NCBI RefSeq assembly: GCF_000149955.1
Contig: NC_030992.1
Span: 4,170,850-4,234,849 of the forward strand
Direction of reading: 5' to 3'
Length of the DNA stretch: 64,000 nucleotides
Source of the DNA: Fusarium oxysporum f. sp. lycopersici 4287
Taxonomy: Eukaryota; Ascomycota; Sordariomycetes; Hypocreales; Nectriaceae
The first letter of the stretch is position 1. Each line of letters opens with the position of its first letter. The notes beneath the pieces are model-generated. The model was not told the origin of the DNA. It ran no database searches and saw nothing but the letters and a program-made list of their open reading frames with translations. Below, in pieces: positions 33,278-44,273 of this stretch. The translations under genes and the position numbers were made by a program.

Positions 33278-36192
33278 ATGGGAGACCAAGAGGATCAGGC
33301 CAAGGGGGTGTTGAAGGCCATGAAGCATGCCTCGGAGGTAAATCAATCGTCAAGATTCGTTCGTCACTTGCTAACTCATCTAGACGGTCCGAGGTGCTAT
33401 CGCATCTGCAATCCCGGTTGCCAACAACCAGGTTTTTACTGTTTCGCTTCCTGGTACCATCATTGATTGGAAGTAAGGGATGCCTCCAACAACTCCCTGA
33501 GCTGTCTTACTGACCATACATCTAGAGAGTATTACTATAACGTTTCGAGACATGTCAAGCCTCCTCTTGATATCCAGGTCAAAGAGGCTAGGCTTGTAGA
33601 TGGCATGATTCCTCTTTCCAAGTACACTGTAAGTCACGATGTTCCATGGAACCCCAGCCATGTCTTTTGGAATCCGTAGCTGACTAGTCCCTCAACAGGC
33701 TGGCAAGACGGGCAAGTCTGTTGCCCGCAGCTACTTAGCCGCTTTGGACCTCCTTGTCCCCGTCGAAGCCTCGGTATCCGGAGTGGTTTCCAACGAAACC
33801 GCTGAAGTCACCGACGAACGCCTCAGGACTATCCGCGATCGATACAAGTACTCCATGTCATACCTCACCTCCGCTGATGATACGCCCAGTGGAGCTGGCC
33901 GAACCAAGGTCGACACATACGTCCTCAAGCAAGCAGCATGGGCAAAAGAGGTGGTAGAATACCAGAAGGCACAGGCGCAGGCACTTTCTTCTTTCGCACC
34001 TCCGGCTGGGGCAACGACTGCACAGATAAAAGCCTCACAGGAGAAGTATTTGCAATGGATCCAGGAGCACGCACGCGAGTTCAAGAACACTATCCAGACT
34101 AAGTATATGGACTGGGTGGTTCATGGATACAAGTTCATGGTATGAAGCCTTTTATCTTCTATCTTGTGATAACATGAGCCATTTCTTGTACTGATGACAT
34201 CTTGTTCTTATAGGTCGACTTCCATTTCGGAGTTGTTGACATATCCTCGGGTATGAAGCGGATTGAGAACAGCAAGGAGGCATATCGCAACTTGACCATC
34301 ATTGCTTCAGACGGCTCCAGTGAGTACAACGGCGTTGTACTGACGCCTGCCAACTGGTATGTTGCTTCTTCCCAAGACTTACAGCAACAGTTCGTGTAAT
34401 TGCAAACGCTGATGCCAAATAGGGCAACACTGGTTGCTAAAAAAACACTCAACTGGAAGAAGAACAACTCCAAGCCCAATCCAGCCGAGATTCGCGCCGA
34501 GATACGTCGTCTTCAGAGCCTTTTGACCTCCCACGAGACACTGAAAGATGTGAGCATCCGTGATTAGAGATATCGTTATGGCTGACTAACATTACAGGCT
34601 GTTGATAACGAAACATTCTTTCCCGTCCTGTCTGGTGACAGAGGAGATGACGGGAAAAAGATCAAGGCAGCCTACGCCCAGGTTTACAGTGACATGGACA
34701 GCAAGAATGCCGAAGACAGAGGTGAGGAGAAGCGTGAGGCGGCCAAGACGTCCTGGCTTAAGGAGAAGTATGGCATCGACGCCCCAGTGGAGAATGCCTT
34801 GGGCAATCTAGTCAAGGCTCAGAAAGAGCAGACTGAGGCTAGCCTGAGCCGCAATAGCCGAACTGTGCGCGAGAGCACTGAGCAGAGCAAGGCGAGGGCC
34901 AGCAGCTGGCTTGTTTCGCGAATTTCACAGATCACTAGGGATATTGACGATCTCCAGAAACAACTTACCAGCGCACAGGCGGAGCCGACATCATCTGCAC
35001 CGCCACTGCTGCCGGTTGTAAACGCTGAGGGCATAGTCGTCACTGGAGATGAACTTACAGCCGATCCAAGTATGTCCTCCATCATTAGAGGATCACCTAA
35101 AGCGATGCAAAATAATCTGACAATTCTCAGGCATCAAGAACCCACCGGGGTTCAACATGATTGACCTCGATAACGAGGATAGCTGGCGCAACACTGTTGA
35201 CGACGGCCCAGACCCTTGGACAAAGGTATGATATCGACGCCGCTGGTGAGCTTTCCAGAAGTTGATGCTGATGGATTACAGATCTCGTGCAAGGTTTCCA
35301 CTTCTACCAACTTGTCGGAGACATCAACCTCGCAGTCCGCCTCTTCAGTCTGTGCTAAGGCTGGTTGGGGATTCTGGAGTGCTTCAGCAAGCGCAAGTCA
35401 CACAAGCAGTAGCAGGTGAGTCCCCAGCACCCTCCCTTCCCCACATACTCCACAGATACTCACAAGGTGCAGTGAAGCAATGCAGTCGATGTCTAAGCTT
35501 GAGGTTGAAGTCAGTATGAGCTGCATGCTAGTCGAGGTTGAGAGGCCCTGGCTGCATGCAGAGTTGTTCGTCGATGCTGAGCTCGACTCTGGAGAGTAAG
35601 TCCGACGTTATCCCTGTTCCCTTCCGATATATATGCATGATGAGCAATGCTGATGGTCTACCCATAGCTTTAAAATCTCACCTGGTGAGAGCGCACTTAA
35701 AGATGCTTTTAACAATGATAAGAGCATCGACGGAACGTACCAGCAATTCTCCTCCTATCCATCAGCCTTTGTGGTTGCTGCAGATATTCAGCTCAGTGTT
35801 AGTCCCGACCTTTTCTGCACCTCGGAAACTCTCTCTAGGTCCTTGTGCACCCGGACTAACGCAGATATAGTTCTCTGGCGATACCAGCAAGCTCGAAAGC
35901 GCCGTTTCGGCCTCCTCTTCGTCCGCCAATCTTGCAGTTGGATATGGTCCCTTTGCGATTTCGGGATCTCATAGCTCCTCCAAGTCTAAATCCCGTACCA
36001 AGATGGAGTCTACTGCCACAGGATGCAGGTGAGCGCTGCTTTATTCTCCCATCTCCAAGCACCTTACTAACCTAGCGTCACAGAATCTCAGTGGAGGCGC
36101 CTCAGATTGTGGGATGGGTGCAGACTCTGCTTCCTGAGCTCCCAAAGCCCAAGAATGGTGTTTCCGCCATGACTGGTCCGTTCAGTCGGTAA
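33278..36192 (+). CDS. Conserved fungal protein of unknown function, 13 exons
   Basis: Thirteen exons join in one frame to 727 aa: 33278-33337, 33384-33472, 33526-33628, 33699-34139, 34214-34356, 34423-34549, 34598-35069, 35131-35225, 35282-35415, 35473-35595, 35668-35797, 35871-36028, 36084-36192. All twelve introns are 46-74 nt GT-AG. There is no signal peptide or membrane segment. Residues about 300-440 are Lys/Glu/Ala-rich and probably coiled coil (NRRAEIRRLQ-like; NLVKAQKEQTEASLSR). The C-terminal half has a SMSCMLVEVERPWLHAELF block, PSAFVVAADIQL, and SGSHSSSKSKSRTKMESTAT, then APQIVGWVQTLLPELPKP. I recall this ERPW...AFVVA arrangement in unnamed fungal and bacterial proteins, but no function is known. 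The long open model argues it is a working gene. Confidence 0.8.
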
Positions 36193-36879
36193 TTTGCCAT
36201 TGAAGACTTGGTATCGTATGTTTATGTTTGATTTTGCTTTGTTTTATTATGGAAGTTCGTGTGTAGTTACTCGAGAATGTCTTATTGCACTATCAGTCGT
36301 TACCTCTAAGTCTATGGAGAATAACACAGTCTTTACTGCCTTTGGAGTAGCCCTTATGCATGGGCTACTGTAGTCGCTGTTACTGTGACCCTCTGAGTAC
36401 GATCTGATGTACTCCTGATTGTAGACCGCTGCGATGTAAACGCAACTCTGTCTGAAAGTGCATAATCACTTGCTACTCAAACTGTCATGGTATTGGTTTG
36501 TCGGCCGCGAATTGAAGCAGTCGGTGCCTGGCGATTGCCCATATAGATAGTACTGTGATATAACGGTAACTCACATACAACTATAGTGGAAATAATTCAC
36601 CAACTGAAGACGCTGCACTCGTAGAATCCCTGGCGTCGTGGGCTCGGGCAATACGATCATGCGTACTACTATAGCCATATGGAGCGACATCAACGGGGAG
36701 CCACAGCCAACAAATGGCATGCGCTGCTGGAGCGCGGTTTCAGGTTAAGACAGGGGACAATGCCTAAATATAGCGCATGCTCACTGAAGGATGGGGGCCA
36801 AAACTGTGCAAGTACTCTTGAGGCGGGGTTAAAAGGAAGCTGCATCTTTTACTCCAACACCATCATACAACGAACAACA
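36193..36879. other. Intergenic region
   Basis: No gene is supported. An open frame runs from 36679 into the DUF7730-like gene, but its upstream part (ERHQRGATANKWHA) does not look conserved. I place the start at 36880. Confidence 0.35.
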
Positions 36880-38262
36880 ATGCCTGAAATGACTACCAAA
36901 CTACCAGATCCCCAGAGTCAGTCTCAATTTGCCACTCTTCTGCCTCGCGAAATCCGCGACAGGATCTATCTTGAGCTGTGGCGTTCCTACGGCCTTCGCC
37001 AACATATCGTCTGGCATCGTGATAAAGATGACAAAGCCAAATCTCACTTCTGCCGCTGGCGATGCACCACGCCATTTTCTGTACACGACGAGCTCCAAGA
37101 AACGATTGATGCCACAAGACTCCAGCTCGGTTTCCCATTGGGGGATAGCTTCAGTAACAAGACCTATACCCTGCAGCTCTTTTCTGCCTGGAAGAACCAC
37201 TTTCCGTGTGGCCAACGCATCGCAAGGGTGTATGGTGAGGATGCGGATCCTGGCATCCGAACCTGTTCTTCTCTAGGACGATGCTGGAGTAGCCATAAAT
37301 TGAGCTCTGAGAAATTGTCGACATGCAGACCATATTTGAGTATGCTACTGTCATGCAAGGTCTTGTAAGAGCCAGATGGACAGCTCTGCGCATATAGCTT
37401 ATTTGCTAATCATTGGCGTGCAGGTCCTCGGAATGCCTCGAGTCAATTTACGAATAGACTACCTTCATCTTCACAGATATCTTTGCTCTCAACATGTTTA
37501 TTGGTTTCTGTAAGGTACCGGAGCTCTGGAAAGAGGAGGTCGAGGTAGCCATTTCGCCGCCAGCCTTTCGCACCTACGGCAGACATCTTGAGATATCTTT
37601 AGAGCCAGTCTTCCCTATGCTGTTGCCGTGCTCGTCGCCTACGCTATCACCACTGCCAGAAGACCGTCACACGTCTCTCGATTTCCATGGGCTTCGCCTT
37701 GATCTTTTGGAGAATCTCATGACCCTCAACATCTGGGTATCCGCCCGCTGCACAGAATTATTGCTAGACAGCAATGCAGATAATATCGATCAGAGCCCTT
37801 ACAATATCACTCAGTTAGACCTTGAGTCTCTCAAAGAGGTCTTGTCACCCCTCAATCACGTGAGAAACGTCACTCTGAGCATGCCTCTGGCTCAAGTCTC
37901 TGAGCCTGAAGACGGTTATGTTGTTGAGGATGCGCACCTACGAATATGGCGAAGAGGTGTGGGGGATAGATACCATCCAGCCTTATCACCAATCATTGAG
38001 GTTGAACGCTTGAGCAGCAATGTCTATTCAAGCACAAAGAGGTATGTCGGCTGATTGCAAACAGGGCATTCGCACCGACATTTTCGTCAGAGCGGTCACA
38101 TTGGCGTATAATCCACAAGCAGAGTACCACGTTCATTATTCAATACTTGATACTTCCGCTCCAGGTGCGACGGAATCTCCACAACGTCGGGGCGTAGCTC
38201 GACTGGTTGAACTGATACGTGCTAAGGGGAATAAGATGAAGAGAGATCGCAAGACACAGTAA
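36880..38262 (+). pseudogene. DUF7730-like (LPREIRDRIY) protein, broken by a nonsense codon and a frameshift
   Basis: Exon 1 (36880-37364) reads FATLLPREIRDRIYLELWRS, then SYGLRQHIVWHRDKDD, and ends YLSMLLSCKVL, the pattern of the large Pezizomycotina DUF7730/F-box-like family. A GTAAGA-CAG intron (37365-37423) leads to SSECLESIYE, followed by an in-frame TAG at 37455 where homologues as I recall them read YES-TTF. Coding then resumes in the same frame with TTFIFTDIFALNMFIGFCK to about 38041. The last part (EYHVHYS, RRGVARLVELIRAKGNKMKR, stop near 38260) is in another frame. The 23-nt GT...AG stretch between them is too short to be an intron. Two lesions suggest a pseudogene; function of the family is unknown. 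Confidence 0.7.
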
Positions 38263-38401
38263 CTGAGTAAAGAATACTGCCATGGGAAAGGTGTTGGGCT
38301 ACTATGTGGGCGGTGTCAAATGGCTCAGCCCATGCAGCCTCAATTACTCGCTCTGTTAGGCAATGAGAGACACGCCGGCTCTATTATCAGAGCCGTCGAG
38401 T

Positions 38402-39367
38402 CTAAACTTGCTTCCCGTCAAGCACCTGATGAAATATCTCAAAGTTGCCTTCGTTCTTTGGGTCAAAGACCGCAAACCATACTTCCCGCCACCAATTTCC
38501 CGAAAACTCATCTTCCCTCAATACCTCCAGCCAGCAATGAGCAATGTCCTCTGGCGGGTTACCATAGACTCCACAGCCCAGAGCACCAAGCACAAGCATG
38601 TCATGTTTGTGTCTAGCCGCCATGCGCAAACAAAGTCTCATCTTAGCCTTTGTGATATCGCGGTCTCGATCGTTTGCAAAGACACGCTTTTCGAAGACTT
38701 CAGAACTGGACCTGCGCATTCTGTCCTTGCGAGGTTCGTTGGTGAAAAGGCGAACTGGTGGACTCCGTAAGGCAGCCACAGTCAGGGCGCTCACCACGGG
38801 GAGTTCTCTTGCTGGGAGTGAAGATATCTCATGGCTTGAGGATAGGTCATCACGCATGATGAGTGCATAGGGGCTGTAGAGAGCCTCGTCTCTCTCGAGG
38901 GGGTAGTGCTTTTTGTTGAGACTCAAGGCGAGGGTGCTGCGGTAGCAGAGTGCCTCCTCTTGGGCCATGGCCCCGTTGAGCCATCCCCCGCCTGGAGAGT
39001 GACGATTCGCAAAATTAACAACAATGGGAGGCTGACTCTTTGGACCAGCATCAGCTTGTGCCCTTTGGCAGAGTTCGATGGCAGCGTTGAGCGTATCATC
39101 GTTGATGACCTTTATGGTAGCTGGCTGCCTGTATGATGGACAGTGGCCAGGGTGAAGACGAGTAAGAGAGCCAAACGAGTACTTGACTGAGTGTCTCGCC
39201 AAATCGTTTGTACCTAATTCTTTGAGCAGACTGCGAGAGATGTCTAGAGTCTCTTGTGCAGTAGCTCTGAGTTCTTCTCTCTGGCTGCTATCATAGGGAC
39301 GGTATGGGGTTGAGTGCCGAGAAGATTGCCCATGTCGCCTAGTGTCTGAGAATGATGATCTCTTCAT
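38402..39367 (-). CDS. Poly(ADP-ribose) glycohydrolase of bacterial/fungal type (macrodomain fold)
   Basis: A single-exon gene of 321 aa. The PARG signature GGG-x7-QEE is present in full as SPGGGWLNGAMAQEEALCY, with catalytic Glu in QEE. ATIKVINDDTLNAAIEL and PPIVVNFANRHSPGG form the macrodomain core, and KHDMLVLGALGCGVYGNPP is the ribose-phosphate loop. The N-terminal RRHGQSS...ELRATAQETL segment matches the helical cap of the TIGR02452 group. It would remove ADP-ribose chains or units from proteins in cytosol or nucleus. The gene is head to head with a PARP-like ADP-ribosyltransferase at 40478, suggesting paired writer and eraser. Length is usual for the family, and there is no lesion. Confidence 0.93.
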   Translation of the reverse strand: MKRSSFSDTRRHGQSSRHSTPYRPYDSSQREELRATAQETLDISRSLLKELGTNDLARHSVKYSFGSLTRLHPGHCPSYRQPATIKVINDDTLNAAIELCQRAQADAGPKSQPPIVVNFANRHSPGGGWLNGAMAQEEALCYRSTLALSLNKKHYPLERDEALYSPYALIMRDDLSSSHEISSLPARELPVVSALTVAALRSPPVRLFTNEPRKDRMRRSSSEVFEKRVFANDRDRDITKAKMRLCLRMAARHKHDMLVLGALGCGVYGNPPEDIAHCWLEVLREDEFSGNWWREVWFAVFDPKNEGNFEIFHQVLDGKQV

Positions 39368-40477
39368 GTTCGAGTAAAATTTTGAGATGTGTTATCTTCA
39401 TGAGATTACGGATCAGGGCTTCTCGGGACTCTATCTAATACCTTCGTGCTAGGGCTAATAGCTTAATTAGATTCTTGCAGATGAAAACTGATTTAGGAAC
39501 CTGCTCTAGAGGGCTAATGAATTCGCAGCCTCGCCACGTCATTCGATATGCAGTAAGATTGCTGGGGGGTTGAAGGAGCCATCCAGTGAACTGGCCAGTC
39601 AGCAACGCCACGCTTGTGCATTAGAATGAATGCCTCAATTGTTCACACAACGGTGGAACAGGTCAGCTGATTGAACGTTTCTATTAAAATGATGGTTGAT
39701 TACGCACTCTCACAGGGGGTTTGAAACACAGTATCACAATCACCGGACATTAGATGGAACATAAATATAAACGAATGCAACATATAAGACAATGCACTTC
39801 TCTTTTGGGTAATCGGTAGACCGATTCAGAATAGTTGCTTACTTACGTGGCCGTCCGTAAGAAGCTTAGTTGCCCAGAACACCTTGTAAGTAAGCTTATG
39901 TTCCCTGCAACGCTGCATGCACTCGCCTGAGTTATGATATGAGTCAAGTCACCCAACCTCCAACCACCTGAAATTCCATTGGCTATTATTGAATACCCAA
40001 CTTCCATCTGATAAGCCGCAGAGCTTTCAGAGCTGATGTGATTACGCCAAAAGAGTTTCATGATTGATGATTGCAGATTGAAAGTGTAAAAAGGCCGGAG
40101 AATGGAAGGGAATTGTGCCACGTCAAGGATATCTAGGACTTTTGATGTGCATCAACGTCTGAGCTGCTCAGCAAACGTGAGGCGACAGTTTGACTGGCAA
40201 AGAGCTGCCTAATCCTTCTCGCCTATAGCATTCAGAGGCTCCGGACATTCTGATCCGTTAACTGCTTGTTGTCAGAATAGGCAATACACCTTGATAGCTG
40301 TTCTACTTATATGGCTCCTCAGATCAGGTCATCATGGCACCTAGAGCCGCACTCGCATGAGACAAATCGAAGTCTTTTTGAGATTCAAACGTTGGTCAAC
40401 CGACAGGAATTTGTTGAAATAGCTTGCGTCTTTTATCTCTCAAAGTAGCCAGCCTCAAGTCTTGTCTTATAACCACA
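39368..40477. promoter_or_regulatory. Shared upstream region of the PARG and ADP-ribosyltransferase genes
   Basis: 1110 bp between the divergent starts. No gene-like frame is supported; the 92-codon minus-strand frame at 39843 has no recognisable features. The arrangement is compatible with joint control of both genes. Confidence 0.4.
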
Positions 40478-41425
40478 ATGCCAATTGTATGTACTTGGCT
40501 CGACCACTTGAGACGGATACTAAGCAGTCTTTTAGCGCATGAAACGCTTGAGTCGAAGTGATCCAAACTACAAGGATCGTGAGGTCTTCTCTATCTCGCA
40601 TTTATCTTATCAGCACTAATCCAATTGTTCAGATGAGTTCAAGTTCTATCATTCATGGTGCCACGATGAGAAAAGTGCCAAGATCAAGTCAATCTACCTA
40701 GCCAGTCGAGACGATATCGACAAGTCTTATCGGGGGCAGCGCTTTTTCACATATCTGTAAGACAGAACTCGAGTTTACTGAAACCATGTGACCACTAATC
40801 TCAGTTACAGGAATGGTGGGAGTTATAAGAGGTTGTATCATGGTACATCGCGTGCATGTCACATTGGAGAGTCGGGCAATGATCTGAAGCTCTGCCACGA
40901 CGATGATTGTGGCACATGCGGCATACTCAGGCAGTCATTCAAACTGAAATATGCCGGTGAGTTCAGCGTTGACGAGAAATTACATAAGCACACTAACATT
41001 CCAAGATGACGACGGAATGTTTGGTCCCGGCATTTACTCTACACCGAATTCTTCAAGTGAGTCCCGCTCATATTCCCCAGTTATTTTGCAAGGATGTTCA
41101 TCAGAGATACAGAAGCAGACGTCTACGTGAAGAACCACTATATCAGCTCAAACCTCCACGCTATGCTTATTTGCTACGTCGTGGCGAGCAAACCTCAGCG
41201 CAAATTGCTAGCAGACCACGACATCACCAGGCCCTCTCGTGGCTTCAACTGTGTAAGTTCCCGATACCTGCGAACGATTGGTCACTAACGACATCAAAGG
41301 TCGAGGGCGTTACTATTAATAACGGGGGGTCGCTTCAATACCCAGAGTTTGTCGTGTATCGGGAGGATGCAATTGTTCCAGTTGGACTCATCATGTATAC
41401 TCGGAAGGGTTGGGAGCCATTATGA
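40478..41425 (+). CDS. PARP-like ADP-ribosyltransferase, small single-domain
   Basis: Seven exons (40478-40486, 40536-40578, 40633-40756, 40805-40956, 41006-41056, 41107-41252, 41300-41425) give 216 aa in one frame; introns are 47-54 nt. The PARP-type H-Y-E triad is visible: RLYHGTS (His), MFGPGIYSTPNSS (Tyr) and SLQYPEFVVYREDAIVP (Glu, like the Glu-x-I/V-V-Y of PARP1). HDDDCGTCGILRQSFKLKYA and NLHAMLICYVV match the broad fungal/plant group of stand-alone PARP-like domains. It would transfer ADP-ribose from NAD+ to proteins or nucleic acids; substrate unknown. There is no DNA-binding domain, so it is not a canonical PARP. The first tiny exon (MPI) and the acceptor of intron 5 are the least certain. 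Confidence 0.85.
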
Positions 41426-41778
41426 TTGGGAATCAGTCAATGCTGTGCTTAGGTGTGCTACCTGTCCAGGCCCTGTATAAGATTAATAAAATAGCAATTG
41501 AAGGTGCGACGCGGCTTCTACAGATTAAAGCTTAATAACGAGTCATTCGCCATGATTCATGATTAGCGCAAATCGAAGAACTTGGATACTGGAAGGTATC
41601 GTCCGTTTTGGTTTAGCGGAGATGTGTGAGATTTGTAATCAAGTCTGCTCATCAGTCTTCACCAGGTCAAGGTTTCTACAAATACCACATAACAAAGATT
41701 AGAATTCTTGGATTTCTCAGCTATCTAACCAAAGGCACCAATCGTCTTGTTACACTCCAACTCCACCATCTAGTCGCA

Positions 41779-43287
41779 ATGCAGTCAGCAATCATTTGGC
41801 CTACCAAGTTCCTGCCCGGAACCACCGACAACTATGTCTCCAATGAAGTAATTATACGCGACATCACCCATTGTGTTAAATCAGAAGTGTATTTTCTAAC
41901 CTTAGGACTAACTTATAAACTTAATACCGCCACGACCTTCTAATTGCTCTAAACCATCTTCTAGTCTAGCCTTCTTCCCTGATAGCACTAATATATATAT
42001 TATTATAAAACCTTTAGCTAAACTTTACTTATATATTAGTATTTATTAATAAATCTAAAAGTTATATACCTTACCTAAAAGTTAAATATGCCTTATTTAA
42101 GCTGCCTTTAATTATTAAAGCTTTCTCCCTTTATAATAATTATCCTTTTAGTAAATTACTATTTATATATTAATTAAAGATATAATTTAATTTTAATTTT
42201 ACTTAATTAGCTATATAGCCTTTTTCCTTTTTTTTTTAATTAATTTCTTTAACTTATAAAAAACCTTATATAAGGCCTTTTTTTTTTATTAAGTAATTTA
42301 AATAACCCCTAAAGAGAATTTATTTTACTTGGCTATATAAATAATAATATTATAATTAAAAAGAGCTAATTAAATAAGGAATTAATTATTAAGCTTATTA
42401 TATTCTTATATATTAATAGATTTTTATATAGCTTTATATTACTATTCAAAAGCCTTATAAATAAGTTAGCCCTAAAGAGTTATCTTATATATTATTATAA
42501 CCTAAGATATAATTATAAATTTATAAGTATAACTATAAAGGTCTACTTAGTTTAAGTAATTTTAATAAAAAAATACCCTTATTAATATAAAAGCTATTAT
42601 CTTAAAGATTTAGGGTTTTTATAATATTAAGTTAACCTATTTTAGCTAAGGGATTAGAGGTATTATCTTATATGCCTTTAAGGCTAATTAAAGACTTATA
42701 ATCTAGGTTTTCCTTATATTAGCTTTATATTATAGTAATTAGTTAGGTATTTTAGTATAATATCTAAGTTATAAGCCAGATGTGTTATTTGCAGTTGAGA
42801 CTTGTGGTTAAGAGCTTAATTTAGCATAGAGAACTTAGTACGCGATATCACAGCCGCCCAAATTTGGACCTACCTCGCCGACATCACACAATGGGAGTCG
42901 TACTACAATAACTGCAGTCATATCACGCCGCCAATCGGAGGCAACAACCTCAAGAAGGGCGACAGCTTCAGCTTCTCGACTTTCGGCTTTCCCCCCTTTC
43001 CGGCAGAAGTCATGGAGTCTCTGCCGCCGAGCGCGGGCTCACCAGGACGCTTGGCATGGAGAGCATGGGTAGATGGGAACGAGAGCTCTAAGCTAGATGT
43101 GTATCACGCTTGGATTGTGGAGGACTTGGAATATGGCGTGGTTAGAATCTTGACGCAGGAGTCTCAGATTGGACAGCCCGCGGCTAAGCTTGCGGCTACA
43201 AAGCCAAATCCCATGTTGAATGGTCATCAGGAGTGGCTCGACAGCTTGGTCAGCTTTACCAAGCAGAAACAGAATACCTTAAGCTAA
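41779..43287 (+). pseudogene. SRPBCC (START/polyketide-cyclase-like) gene split by an insertion
   Basis: The N-terminal piece starts at 41779 with SAIIWPTKFLPGTTDNYVSN and runs to EVIIRDIT at 41867. The rest resumes at 42839 as VRDITAAQIWTYLADITQWE, and continues through YYNNC, FSTFGFPPFPAEV, SPGRLAWRAWVDG, KLDVYHAWIVEDL and RILTQESQIGQPAAKLAATK to TAA at 43285. Without the insert it would encode about 175-180 aa, the usual length of this ligand-binding fold. The junction repeats 13 bp (TACGCGAYATCAC). A 971-bp intron is not plausible here because no splice pair keeps frame, and the insert is AT-rich. The gene is therefore disrupted. Confidence 0.82.
41868..42838. mobile_element. AT-rich, RIP-degraded insertion with 13-bp target-site duplication
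   Basis: About 971 bp with very low GC, dominated by TA, TTA and ATA steps, and no open frame. It is flanked by TACGCGACATCAC (41855-41867) and TACGCGATATCAC (42839-42851). The single difference is CA to TA, the RIP-type change. The element type cannot be told because the sequence is saturated with mutations; no clear terminal inverted repeats are visible. Its last 40 bp resemble sequence just after the host gene (43291-43330). Confidence 0.7.
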
Positions 43288-44273
43288 TACAACCTGTGGC
43301 TGAGAGCTTATAATCGGCACATAGAACTTGGTGCTAGAAGTTGCTGTTGGACAGTGTTCTTTATAATGCTATCGCTTTCTTCCAGTGTATGTTGGTGGAA
43401 AGTGTTTCCGGTGTTCGCACTATCACCATCGGTTCCTGAACACCTCATGGCATGTACTCGTTGTACTTTGAAACATCGTTCCGGCAAACCTGGTTCTTGT
43501 TGACCATTCGAGCTATTGGCACCACGTTGTGCGTAGCCGTTTAGGGCGTCAAGTGCAACGGCGTTGTTTGGGAGAGAAGACCTAGCATCAAACGTTTGCA
43601 ATGCATAATCATGCCGAGGCGGGCGGCCTACCATGGTGCCCTGGCTACAAGATCTTTCCCCGCCAATCCTTTCAATCATCATGATCTTGGTGTTACATAC
43701 GATCAGATATCGCTTCGCTCGTCTTCTCTTTCTCTTGCCTGGTCGATCAATGGCTTGTGTGCCTGAAGCAAGGCTACACTAATTGTACTGAACTTCAACA
43801 GCATCACATCTAGACTCTTCTATGGCCCGATGCGAGTAGATGTTGTATACATGTGGGAAGCATGCTAAGAGATTCCATTACAGTAAGAAGCACAGGTCGC
43901 TCGAGAAAGAAAAAAAAAGGTATTTTCGTCATTCGCCAAGGGCAAATTGACGACCAGTGGAAAAGTACTCGAAAACATGACAATCGCTAACATTAAGCAG
44001 AAGTGGGGGTTTTCGGATTTGCCGAGAAAGTAACAGAGATCGACAGAGACGGTCACGCATCGAGACATTGCTCCGCGTAAGGTTGCATGCACGGATCTAC
44101 ATAAGTAGAAGGAGGTTAGGCTTCGCCAAGGATGGCACGCGATCATGATAATTAATCAATGTCTCATTATTTCTGCGTTATTATTATATACATAAGTGAT
44201 CTTGACCTGCTTATTTGCAAGCAAAGGCTATTTAGTAGAGTGTGGTCTAGGCGTTTCATCGCTTGATCGAGAT
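43288..44273. other. Intergenic region
   Basis: No supported gene; frames such as the 124-codon minus-strand one at 43308 have no conserved look. The first 40 bp mirror the end of the AT-rich insertion. Confidence 0.4.

Noticed and set aside
38042..38064. GT...AG stretch that would repair the DUF7730-like frame
   Set aside because: 23 nt is too short for a spliceosomal intron, so I treat it as a frameshift region.
41868..42838. The AT-rich interval in the SRPBCC gene as a very long intron
   Set aside because: No donor/acceptor pair keeps the frame, and the duplicated 13 bp at the edges points to an insertion.
43308..43682. 124-codon minus-strand ORF
   Set aside because: No recognisable motif or splice partner; composition looks random.
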